Below are positions 1-12,000 of a stretch of 64,000 nucleotides of DNA, piece by piece. The notes under the pieces were generated by a model. That model saw only the letters and a program-made list of their open reading frames with translations, was not told the origin of the DNA and did not search any database. Made by a program: the position numbers and the translations under genes. The stretch's first letter is position 1; each line of letters begins with the position of its first letter. The DNA comes from Euwallacea fornicatus (taxonomy: Eukaryota > Arthropoda > Insecta > Coleoptera > Curculionidae), in contig NC_089546.1 of assembly GCF_040115645.1 (NCBI RefSeq), positions 744,001-808,000 on the forward strand, in the 5' to 3' direction.

Positions 1-570
1 TTGCAAATCAGACGATCCGATAATTTATGAGAGAAAAATTCTTTTAAAAAATCATTCTATATGTATTTCTATATATATGGTTATTAAGGCAGTTATGTTT
101 TATTCAATTTATTAAATCTGGCGGTAACATAAATTACATTAATTTAAAGTGATATAATTTAATTTTAAACATATGCGTCACCGGCATTTTAATTGTGTTG
201 TAAAGACAGAAAAAAGAAATAATTTAACACACAATAATCTCGTTGGTAGAATAATTAATTCATATACCTATAAGTCTTAGGTGATAAAAATATAATAGTA
301 GTAGAAATTGTAATAATCTTTATTGCAATGAATTAATTTATCCAACAATTACAGAAGCAGGCCACCAACCTATTGGTCTTTCTGTCCTTTTAAAATCCTA
401 TTTGATTTCCAATATGGCGCATTATATGTATGAACTATTTACAATGGTGTTTATACTTAATATATACCGTGTAGTGTTTACAATATTTGTGGCTCGAAAG
501 GTCCCAGTAAGATAGATTTTGGGAAAAGGAAACAGATTTGTCTCGTTTATCTTGTTAAGCAGAGAAGAAT
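1..570. other. AT-rich flank, no gene seen
   Basis: I see no convincing coding segment here. The right half (about 360-570) directly follows the 3' end of the LINE fragment on the minus strand and may be its 3' tail, but no poly(A) tract or target-site duplication is clear enough to mark its end. Confidence 0.4.
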
Positions 571-1162
571 CAAGATGGTTCAATTATGAGGGTTGTTTTT
601 CCTTTTTCTGTTATTCTCGTCACATTCGTGCGTTCATATAGCATTTGGTTGGATGAGTTGTGTAGTGAATTATTAGGTTTCTGATCTCTTATTAGTCTCA
701 ATGCACCCTGTTTTGTGGTCTGAATTTCTTGTTTCGCTCTTTCTGAATCCTTCGCTTTCAGCATGTATCCATAATCTAATAATGGTCTACACATAGCTTT
801 GTATATTGTTGTTGTTGTTATTGATATACTTATTGCTTTGTTCTTATTCGTCAATGATCGAAAATGCTTGGTTCTTTTACTAATCTCTATTCTAATGTTT
901 TGTAAGTATTAAGTAAATTTCAGCTTTGTATCAATTGTTATTATCAGAGATTCCACGTTTACTGTAGATTTGGTTATGTGACCGTCTGCAGATACGGATG
1001 GAGTTTTATCCGGTGATTTGAAAGTAGCAGTTGGTTTTTTAAAAGTTAGTATCTATAGAACCATAAAATGGTACTGTGTGTGAGGTTTTTTAAATCTCTC
1101 CATGGCTGTATTGGCGGCTTTATCATGTGAAATACTAGCAGTGCCTTCAGCGTACTGTAATA
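571..1162 (-). pseudogene. Jockey-like LINE reverse transcriptase, 3' part (broken)
   Basis: Minus-strand remnant of a non-LTR retrotransposon reverse transcriptase. Just inside the right boundary, one frame reads QYAEGTA, a decayed form of the YADD active-site motif (the second Asp is now Gly). Further along, a frame contains IYKAMCRPLLDYG, matching the thumb-proximal 'Y.s..rP.l.YG' block of Jockey-type polymerases, followed by a QGALRLIR segment like the usual 'Q..aLR.I'. The matching upstream part of the same polymerase lies at 3017-3256, on the other side of an inserted DNA transposon (1165-3016), so the two pieces were once contiguous. Stops and frame changes mean it is dead. The exact LINE clade is inferred from these motifs only. 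Confidence 0.7.
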
Positions 1163-1164
1163 TA

Positions 1165-3016
1165 CAAGAAAAATTGTCCATCCTGAATATTTTTGTGCTA
1201 TTTGTAAAAAAAAAATTCTAAAACACGGCATCTTTGACTGGGAAGGGACACCATTTGCAGAAAATGTTGTTTTCTAAATGTCATCCCCGAACTCTTGGAA
1301 ACCACGCCTTTAAAATTTTCAAATTGCAAAAAGGGTTGTGTTATACCTCATTTGAAAGATAATTTTATTCTTTATATGATCAAGCTTTAACTTTTTATTT
1401 TTGTAGGTCGGTTTGTCGTCGATCTTCTAGAAATTAAACAAAAACCAAATAACTTGATTCGAAATATTTTTGTAGATATTTTATTAACTTTATCGTAAAG
1501 AATATTGAAAGTGATCTTCATTGACTTCCATATATATGTATAACCGATCCTCAAAACGTCGTCGCACATTGTCTAAGATTTCTGATGTTATTGACAAGCA
1601 ATCTTCCATGATTCGGGCACGTAACTCTTCGAGGGAATCAGATTGTGTGTCACAGATTTTAGTTTTTAAACGTTCCCGTAAAAGAAAAAAAACAGGGGAA
1701 GAAAGATAGGGATCTCGCAGGCCACTGCACAGGATCTCTTTTACTAATCCATATTCGTGCGAATTCCTCATTTAAAAATTTCGGACAGCAGCAGTGTAGT
1801 GTGGAAGCACTATACTCTGTTGAAAAACTAATCCTTGCTCAAATAGATAGCGATTTTTTTCAAATATTTCACTTATCCCGGGATATATGGCGTGTTGTAG
1901 AAGTTAAAGATAGTTTTCTTCATTTTAGTATCCAGGAATGAAAAATAGTTCAACAATGTGATAATCTAAAATACCTGTCCAAATGTTCACTTTTCGAGGC
2001 TATTGAGTATGGATCTCTCTGAACAAAAGAGGATTGACATAACTCTAGTAACAAGTTCACCATTTAAATATAATATGTTATTAAAGGTTTCGCACAATTC
2101 TAATCGACGGTCGAAATCATTCTCATTTAATTCCTGTGCTAGTTTTATGACGTAAGAATGGAATTTTACTTTTTTTTTAATTCTATGTACCGTGTTTTTT
2201 GAAACACCGGGTTCCTCAGCAATCTTTCGCACAGATATTCTGTAGTTCATTTGAGCATATCCTAGAACCACGATTTGGCCTTTGTAACTTCTCATTAGGC
2301 GGTTTATTTTGGATGGAATCAGTTTTATTATATTTTATTAACAACTTAGATGCATAAGGATGACATACCATTTTCTTAGGATGATTTAAATTAAAGACAC
2401 GAGCTTCCTTTTTTGCAGAATTATTGTTTTTGTGATATAGACTTACAATTTCGATTCGCCCTTATAATTTGTAAATCGTTTTAATCAAATTAAAAATTTA
2501 AGGAACTGCAAAGTGATGTTTTACCATGCAGTACTGAAACTATTATTCACAGGAAAATATCAATACATTTTGCTTCCAAAAAATAGAGTTTATCAATTTT
2601 AAATGGAAAGTTAGATATGTCATTGATATTGATAGATTTTGGACGTCGAGACGTATTGAGTTTAACTCGACACTTTCAGCATTTGTTACAATTATGGCTA
2701 CAATAATATGAAATGGTACCAAATAACATGATTAAAATCATATTTGGTTTTTGTTTAATTTCTATAAGAGCGACATACAAAAATAAAAAATAAAAGTTTG
2801 ACCATGTAGAGTAAAATTACCTTTTAAACGAAATATAACACAACCCCTCTTCGAATTTAAAAGAGGGTTTTCAGGGATAGAGGAATGATATTTCAAAAAT
2901 ATCTTTTTCATTAAATAATGACCCTTTCCCTATCAAATTTGACGTGCTCTAGCGTTTTTTCCTTTAATAAGCATGACAAGAGACATTCAGGGTGGACACT
3001 TCCCTGGAATACCCTG
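1165..3016. mobile_element. DUF4817-type TIR transposon E1, full-length but decayed
   Basis: A 1.85-kb DNA transposon bounded by diverged long inverted repeats, about 1165-1452 on the left and 2738-3016 on the right. The right terminus reads as the reverse of CAGGGTATTCC and is followed by TA. The left terminus is decayed (CAAGAAAAATTG) and preceded by TA. Shared blocks in both arms include GGGTTGTGTTATA and AAATTAAACAAAAACCAAAT. It carries a decayed transposase on the minus strand. It sits inside a Jockey-like reverse transcriptase, whose halves resume on either side. The strong divergence of the arms indicates an old insertion. Confidence 0.75.
1490..2400 (-). pseudogene. DUF4817/DDE-type transposase pseudogene of E1
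   Basis: Read on the minus strand, the pieces occur in family order but with stops and frame changes. An N-terminal stretch (around 2300-2390) resembles the DUF4817 end. A helix-turn-helix block contains VRKIAEEPGVSKNTVHRI (2150-2250). A degenerate first catalytic block reads LFCSERS where the family has LF(S/T)DE. A 'VNIW.GI' block follows, then a C-terminal stretch with LKTKICDTQSDSLEELRARI and the terminal VNEDHFQYSL (family consensus G.HFE.LL). The first catalytic Asp is lost, so the enzyme is inactive. Assignment to the Tc1/mariner-related superfamily is from motif order and is not database-checked. Confidence 0.72.
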
Positions 3017-3256
3017 TATATGTGTTTTTATCTATTTGTTCTTTGTCTAACTGGTTGTGATTGTATATGTCGTAGCAGTGTATATTGTAAAGAAAGGGTG
3101 GTAATGGAGAACCCTGAAGAACGCCTTGTTCCAGGGAAAATGGAAAGGAAAAAGTATCATCGACTCGTATATCCATTTGTCTATGATCATGGCAGGATTT
3201 AATAGTGTAAACTAGATATTTTGGAGTCTGAAGTTTATGAAAAAGATAAAAAATTT
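3017..3256 (-). pseudogene. Jockey-like LINE reverse transcriptase, 5' part (broken)
   Basis: On the minus strand one frame reads a fingers/palm segment of a non-LTR reverse transcriptase: PKYLVYTIKSCHDHRQM, then SFPFSLEQGVLQGSPLPP (the GVPQGSxLSP block) and FLYNIHCYDI. The frame then runs into the terminal repeat of transposon E1 at 3016. The polymerase resumes at 1162 with the degenerate YADD block. The start of this fragment, near 3256, is where recognisable similarity fades. Confidence 0.72.
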
Positions 3257-3259
3257 TCA

Positions 3260-6200
3260 AGCTTATGGCATTTTTTATATAGTTGAATTTGTAATTAGAA
3301 ATTTAATTAAACAAACGTTTTGGAATAGCTGTATTGATATATTACTGCATAACATTAATGCATATACAAATTAAATTTAAAAAAGTTTAAAGTAATATGG
3401 GATTATTTGATCATTTTTAAGAGAATATCATGTTTTATCGTATAAATTAGGTTTGTAAGTACAAAATTATCGTTATCTAGGAAAAGCATGATAAACTAGA
3501 AAAACCAACAAAGATTTTTTGCTGGTGTTCAAGACTTTAGTTTAAGAAAAAAAATTAGAACTTAACATAAAAAAATTATTAGATGAAGCATGAGATTGAG
3601 TTATATTCGACTGGATAAATGCTCGAAAAAATTTCTCATCCCTTAAGCGCAATCACAATTACATATTTTAAAAATGTTTATTGAGTTTCCGGAATCATTT
3701 TACTAATTAGAGTGGACTAGAAAATATACACTTTATACATATGTATCGTATTCTATATAAGATATAAATATCGTCCATAGAAATCAAGTAAATCTTGTCG
3801 TATTCATTATTAACTTAATATGTTAATGATTCTTTGATGATAAGACGAAATATTTGACGATAAATAAGCAATCGTCAGGTTAGACTTGTGTTAGAAAAAA
3901 AAATTAAACTTCTCGTATTATCTTGACGTCACTGATATTTGCTATTGCGACAAAAAACATAATTTTATCCTGCCAAGAACACTTATACGAAGTAACAAAT
4001 TGATATAACTGCCTGAATATTGAATGTTTCTAGGTAAATGCATTTATCATAGTTATGACCCCCCCTCCCCCCCCCCTAAACCTTTAAACATTTACCGAAT
4101 GTGTTATTCGTAGTAGGTTAGTTTATTCTTTAAAAATAATATACGACACTATATAATTTTTTAAAAAACAATTTAGTCTTTGTAGAAAAAGAAAGCATTT
4201 CAACCACTAAATATTAAAAAAATGATAACTACTACTGTACCGTGTAACTTCAGTATATACATGGCAGAATTATATTAACCTATTGTTGATATATTACGGA
4301 AAATATAATAAATTTCAAATTATATGATGAAGTATTAAAGTATGTTTAAAGTGCTGTAGTTAAATTTTAAAAAAGTCCCTATAAACATATGGATGTCTCG
4401 CATCACTTCATTATCGAAATGTAGAACATTGAATATTTGAAAAAAAGTTTTTCTTCATTTCTTAAAACATGTTTTTTTTTTTCATTTTATCACTTAATAC
4501 TATAATAGTATGTCTTTTAGACATATCAAGTTTATCCAGAAATTTCACGGGACTGCCCACGAGGATCGTCTGTCGAAATTATACTCAAAACCGGTAATGC
4601 CCAGTAGATTTTGGCAGTATTTATAATTATTTCGAATATAGTAACTATAAATTCAATTTTTGTATCGCTTGATATATTTTTTTTAATGTAGAATTCCGAA
4701 ATACATTTAAAATATCGAGTTCGAATTTTCAAAAGTAAATTCGGACTCTTGAACTTAATTTCTTGTGGAAAATAAATCTTCTATACAAGAAAACTTTTAT
4801 GGCATATCATAGGTAAATTTTGTAAATTTTTGTCTCGTTGAGGAAAAAAGTGCAGATTTACGTTGGAACCAGTATTAGCCGTCAAACAAGTTATTTCTGT
4901 TTGATTGGATAACGGAAAAATCGTGAAACAAATTTGTTTACAAATGTTCATTTTGTAACTTTTTTTATTTTATGCTAATTTCTGCACTATTTTTTCTAAC
5001 CTTTTTCATGATAAATGTGACAGTTCAGAAAGGTGAATTAAAGTCGTTAGAGAAAGGACACTGATGAAGCAAATGTAATTATGAGTCTGCAAAAAGCGAT
5101 TTCACAATTATTCCGTTTAAAAATGGGTAAATTTCTAATTAATTTACTTCATATGTTGGCATTGACCTAGATTTCAAAACGAAATCTCATTTTTTTTGTT
5201 AATTTCTTTAATTATTTTTCCTATTTATGCCTAATTTCATTCTAAATCTGTCTATAATAATCAATTGCAAACAGTGGAATGGCAGAAAAGCAGATTTGTT
5301 TGCAAATTTTAATTTTCTTATTTGTCACTTATATTCATTGTACCTTCCGCGTAAATGCTAAAAATTCTAAATCTTAATTTAATTCAAGTCAATATACTAG
5401 AATAAACGAAATTAAGTAATATTTACAAAATTGTTGGAAATATATAAATCTAATGGTCTTGTGAATGAGAAGTGACTCTTGAACTCGTTCAAAAACACCA
5501 GAATTGTATTTTTAACAATCTATATGAAAGGAAACACCAAATTACTGCAAATTGCTTGTATGTATTAAATTGACTATTTCGTAGCCATTACAAATTTCGG
5601 CAATGACGAAAAAATTCTATAACATTTGCATCTTGCACGTTGAAAAAAATTGGCAACCTTTTTTAGATTGCCTATAAAAGAATCGTCACAATGTTTAGGT
5701 TAATTCATCTTATAATGAATAATTCTTTGAATATTTAAGAAAAACGATGTTTAAAACACTCCGCACTTGAATTTTTTCTAATCTTACCGGAGATTCAAAA
5801 TAAACATTAAATTGGGCATATTTACCTTCATTTAATTGACACTGTATCTTGTGGGTTAAGATCTGCACGAATTCCCACGAATTTGTAGCACTGAGGAATA
5901 TATTATAATGACTCTTATAAAGGAAACAATTATTAATGGTTGTTAACACTTCAAATCTCAGTATTTCACTAAATTTCAACTTTCACCTGCTGTTATGTTG
6001 ATGTTTGACATAATCTTTTCCATCTGATAACTCGGTAATAGGCTTTAAACGGTGAATTGACTTACATCTTTTGAAGCTACATACATATGTATGTATGTAC
6101 ATCTATTGCTCGCATCGAGTTATTAACAAAAAGATAAAAATTGTTTAATAGATTGTTACATATGAATGAAATATTGAGTCATATTCACAAGACAAGTGAT

Positions 6201-6830
6201 TAGTACAGGGACAGGAAAGTTTATCTTCACGATACCATGAATCTAACCATGACCTATGACATCGTTAATGTAGTACCTAACACAAGCACATTTAAGGACC
6301 CTCTTAATAATAATAAAAGAATATGTAAAGGTAGAAAGAAGATACTCAGGTACAGCATGTAAGTAAATACATGTATTTGTTCCAAATAAAATTGTTCTTG
6401 TTTTTAAACCTAAAATATTTAGATAACTTTTTATGAAAAAAACTTTATTTAAACGTCGGAATTTGCAGGGTAATATTTTGGGAACTTCAGAAAATGGAAA
6501 ATTGAATGAGAAGTTCACTTCAGATTTTTTACTTAGATATTTTTCTTAAAAACACTGTATTGCAAAATTTTTATTAATTCTTATTAGGAATAAATACTAA
6601 ATTAATATTAATACCTCCCTTTATTAGGCATTAGTTGAATTATTTTAAATTTGGTTTCAGAAATTAATAATAAAATTAATTATAAGTGTCATTAATTGCA
6701 TAAAATTAATAGGCATTGACATAGCGTTTTTTTTTCTTTGAGTTTACAAAAATTTCACAACACCCTATAATACGGAAGAAAAATAAACAGTAGCAATCAT
6801 AATAAACCCCCCAGGTAAATTTAAAAGCCC
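3260..6830. other. AT-rich intergenic stretch, no gene seen
   Basis: About 3.6 kb with only short chance frames. The only distinctive item is a run of C residues at about 4058-4077, rare in this AT-rich sequence. I found no splice-compatible coding block. Confidence 0.45.
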
Positions 6831-6834
6831 CGCC

Positions 6835-7113
6835 ATGGGCACCGTGGCAGCTGCACGTTGTTGCCCGTCCGGGCTGAAAGGCTACGGATCGAGGGGCCCA
6901 CGCGCAAGTCAAGGCATCCGCCCTGAAAGCGACCTCAGTCCTATTTGCAACGTTGAGACGTCGCCCCATACACCAGCCGCACGAGGCACGACAAACGTTT
7001 CCCGGGCTGCGGTACGTGTCGTAAACGACCTTTGTGTCAATTTTCACAGGGAGGTTAAGTGTTGTGAAGGAACGCTGGGAAGAATTACAAGTGAAAAAAA
7101 GTCGTGGGGAATT
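6835..7113 (+). promoter_or_regulatory. GC-rich leader/promoter region of the ZAD gene
   Basis: A sharp GC- and CpG-rich patch directly upstream of the ZAD start codon, in contrast to the AT-rich flanks, consistent with a promoter and 5' untranslated region. It is also open in the ZAD frame from an ATG at 6835, which would add 93 residues. I prefer the ATG at 7114 because ZAD domains normally lie at the extreme N-terminus and the extra stretch is Arg/Ala/Gly-rich without domain-like features. A possible 3' splice site (TTTTCACAG, ending at about 7049) could also place a 5'UTR exon boundary here. Confidence 0.5.
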
Positions 7114-8997
7114 ATGGAGGCAAGCGGAAGTGTTCCCGTGCTAAACGACGCGTGGAGAAGTTACGCCACTATTTGCCGATTGTGTTTGCAGAAGGATGGG
7201 TTCATGTTGGGTATTTTCAACAATATTCAAGGCAAGGAGAAGAGCATTTCTAAGAAGATTGTCGATTGTACGGCTTTGTCGGTAAGTGCCATTCGGTATG
7301 TCTATTTATGAAAGTAAGGAGGTTTCGGAAGTGGAAGGGAACTTACCGTAAGTCTAAGACTTTCCTTTAAGGATTTTTGAAGGAATTCAGGATAGCAGGG
7401 CGTAAATTTGTTTTCTTGTATAAAAATTTAAGATTTGCAAATAATGGCCACAAAATGAAAATAAGGGCAATATGGCCGTCGTAGTAGCAGCGCAGGACAA
7501 AGTTGCCATATCTTAAGTTAATTCCAACAGTTTGAGATTTTTTAGAATTACCCTATTATAGTTTGCTTTAGTGAGCTCTGAGAATTGAATTTTAATTAGG
7601 AAAGTTGGTTAATCAGTAGTAAATGGTCCATGAATGTAAAAGTAAAAGCTATAACTAGGTCAATCCTTAGTTTTTAATACAGATTCGTTTGATTGTATTT
7701 GTTAATTGTGCATTTGACAACGTCGCATTTTCCTCACAGCTCCACAACACTGTTGCATGTCCTGTGTTGTCAATGTGATCAGAAATATCAAGTAAGACAC
7801 AGGTACATTAGTTTTTATTTTGTAAAAATTAGCATACATTTATCAAGTGAAGTTTTGGTTTTTTTCCTATCCCAGTTAAAGTTTACATATTTTTAAATAT
7901 CGACCCAATTGGTCAAGTATTAGAAATGAAATTTGTTCATATAAATCCTCAACAAATAAATAGATAGAATTGATGAAAAATCAAAGACTACGGGCTGCGT
8001 TCTAGACATAAAATATGTATGAGACTTCTATCTCTGTATAATGATTTATTTCCTATCGTTCAAATATTAGAATATTCAAGCACAATTTGGCAACAGTCCA
8101 GGGCACAAAGTCCAAAGTTGGCAAGTATGACGTTACTAGGGCGCATTCCGTAGGCGCCATTTTGTTGGGGTCACCTGTCATTTGTCGATTAGGGCCGATT
8201 TTAACTTCGACTTCGACCGGTTCAAGCATGTATTTATCTCTCTCCCACTTATAGCAAATGATGGCGAAAACTTACAGAAAAGTTGACGCACGTGGTCTAT
8301 TGACGCATATCAGTCCAGGGATGTCAGTAATTTTCCTTAATGTACTAATGTGCTGCGTTGGTTATTGATAACGACATATTTGTACTATTTTCATATACAT
8401 ATACGGTATAATATTCTGAATTCTGGTTTGGATTTAAAATACATAATATTGATTTTAAATATGAATTTTAATGATATATGAGGATCTGAATACGAGACAA
8501 TTTATTATGTTTTTTTACGTATTTTACTTTCATTAATAGTGTAGAAAAATGTACACGTTCGAGGCAAATTCTTAATTTTTTTTCTTTATTTTGTTGGAAA
8601 ATGTCTCACACATCATTGGAGGGGTGGAATTCCATGCTATTTTCAACTGAGAATAATATCCTTATTCACTAAAGGCTTGCATGAAAAATTTTGTTAGTGG
8701 TTTCCTGAAATTTATTGTTGGAATCTAGGAAAAAATAATTATAAAAACGAAAATTGACACAACTAAACTTTAGAACTTGTAAATCCAGTGACATCCAATA
8801 AAGTAACAGGAAAAACATTTAACAGAAATTTCATCACAGGGTGTTACAGTTTCAGAGCTTTCTGACCCTGTAACTGTTTGCTCATATGGACTTTTGTTCT
8901 TATTTCTCTTATTTCTATATCTTATTATATTTGCGCATATATAATTGATACTTCTTGCATTCTCCTAATCTCATAAGTACCAATATTAATAATTCTC

Positions 8998-9032
<35 letters not shown>

Positions 9033-12000
9033 TTTCTAGGTTCGACAAGGAGATGGTCTCCCCAACGTGATATGCCATAGATGCCTATTCAAAATAGAGT
9101 TTTGTTTGGAATTTCGTCAGTTATGCTTCATTTCGGACGCCACATTGCGTCAATTAAGTGGCTTTGCCAAAGAAATTGCCCCAGAAGAGAATATCACTGG
9201 ACCTCAGATGCCTTTTTATGATCAAATGCTTAATGGAGGAGATGATAATGTTGTTATGGTAAACACCTTTTAGTATTGATTCTTTTAATCAAAAATTTTC
9301 TTCAAGATAAATATGTCAGAACTTTAATCTGTTAGCCCTAAAATATATTGGGTATCTAATGTTAAACTCAAATTTTGTTTTTAGGTTGTAGACCCTAATG
9401 CCTTAGACTATGAATCAGATGCTGATTCTGATGAAAGACATAGTGACATAGAAACCAATGACTTAGAAATAAATAAAAATGTCTCTATGTGCAAATTTTG
9501 TGATCACGCTTTTACAGATACGGTATTACTACTGTTTAGTATGTTAATATGTAATTTTTATACAATAATTTAGGTTGAGTGCGCCGAACATGAAAGCACC
9601 GCCCATAATTCTGACTGTCCATATAGTTGTTCTTCGTGCTCAATGAATTTTGCCGATAGGTTGGTGTATTCTGCGCATATGAAGAGTGTTCATAAAAATG
9701 ACAAACCATATAATTGTCCTCAATGTGATAGAACTTTTGCTAGGCGATCCGATTTGAGGAAACATACAATAGTTCATACAGGTAAAAATTAGATTTTAGA
9801 ATACGTTAAAAGTTTATATAGTGTTAAAATGTAATATATACGTTCAATTCTTTTTTATAAATGTGCACATGTATAATCTTGTGCTAAGAAAAATTGTGCA
9901 TCAACAATTTTATTTATATTATATAACTTTCCAGCATTTTTCCTTGTGGAATGTTAAATGAACCTTTTTCTAGGGGTGAAGCCTTATACATGCAGTGTTT
10001 GCACCAAATCGTTTTCCAGGAATACAAATTTATCAAAGCATATGAGAATACATTCCGGAACTAAGCCTTTTGTATGTTCAAAGTGCCCTAGAACTTTCAC
10101 TTCCCGTGGTGATTTAAATAGGCATTCAATGATACACACGGGACAGAGGCCGTTTAGGTAATTATATGGGAACTTTGTTTTGCCAGTAGAAGTTGTTATA
10201 TGATGCTTATAAATGTGTGATTATTGTAAGATTGTCCATGGATATAATATTAAATTAATTACAATTTCCTAGATTTTCATGCAATGTTTATTTTGGACAT
10301 CCAATGAGGACAAGGTTACCTTAATGAAGAATAACTATACTTCAAATATTAATTCATTTTCAATTTACAATTACATCAAAACAATTTTACGGATTAATAT
10401 TAATGTATTATTAATACTTGTAGCCTGCCCTACGCCGCCATTTATCTGTAGCTATTTTGATAATTCAGTTCCCTGAGGAATTCACTCCGAAAGGGAGCTA
10501 ATAAAACGTAATTGCCATCTGCATATTTATTATTATTCAATTACAGGTGCAATTATTGTCACTTATCATTTGGACGCAAAGACAAACTTTTCCGACACGA
10601 ACAGCGGCACTGGCCCGAAGAAAACAGCAAGGACAAATCTGAGGAATTGCAGGTTTTAAGGCAAGATTTAGGGATTGAAGACTACACTTATAAAACCGGT
10701 GTGGGAGATGGTTATGAGAAATTGCCCCGAGGGGGCGAAAGTCGGGAAAATATGGTAAATAAAGTATTTACTTGTAATTGCTTATATTATTTTTTCGAAA
10801 AAATTTAAAGTTCCGACAAAAAGTGATTTAAAGTTTGAGCATTTACAGTGAAATTATTAAATTTCTGGTAAATTTATTAGCGAAGTAATGTATATAGAAC
10901 TACAGCAAAAGATCGATTGTGAATTACTATTTTCAATTTAAATCGAAAATATACAATATGAAGATTATTGAAATGAACGAACTCCCAATCTTCAATATTG
11001 CAAATTTTCGAACCTGCCTTGTTTTAAATGTTTTTAATCGGATAGATTTTGTTTCTATTGTAAAAAACCGTGATTTATCACAGTGGCATTTTTTCCGATT
11101 AAGTATTCGTTGTTTAATCCTTTCAAGTGAAATGACGTCCATTTGAAAAGTTGATTAGCTGTTTTCCATTTTAAAAATATTAATGCTTCATCATACAATA
11201 GATAAGTTAAAACAATCGCAGTTTTCCATATACGTTAGTATCATCAAAAGTTCTATTTTTAAAATATAAGGTGTTGGTGTCTATTCTTCCACTTTTTCTG
11301 TTTAAACTTGGAACACGCGTTATTTTTTAAAAGCTATTAGATTGATGTGTTATATAATCGAAACATTTTCAAAATTGAACATTTGCGGTAGTTCACTTTA
11401 ATTGTAAATCCAGTAACCTCTCAAACTATCTTATTTTATACTTTTAATTTTCAATTTTCTCTTATATCAAATTATTGTGATTTCCTTTTTTTAATATACT
11501 ATTTACAGATACAGAAAAATAGCCTAGGGGAGTATGTTATTAATGGCGTCATATTAGTCTCTCATATTGACAATTCTTTAAAGAAAATTTCTATTGATTG
11601 ATGAGTAATGATGATGAATTATTAATTAATTAATGCCTTAAAGTTAAATGAGAATGATTTGAAAGCATGCACAACAAGTTTTCCAGAAAAATTACCAACT
11701 GCATGTTCCTGTCTTAATCAGTTGTCTTAATTGTTTTATTAACAATTTTCTTGCAAGTTATGATTCATATTTGTAACGTGCCATACAGGTTTTAATCAGT
11801 AATAAAACAAAATGAATAAATGGTCAGTGAACCATTTTCAAAAACACTTTAGAATGTTTTATAACTACCCCAAAATATTGTTGATACTCGTATCAGTAAT
11901 TGCTATATTTTAACAACCATTTTGCCATGTCTTGGCATAATAAAGCTGATTGTAGTATCTATTTAAAAGACTATACAAACGAAAAAAAATTAAAGACGTT

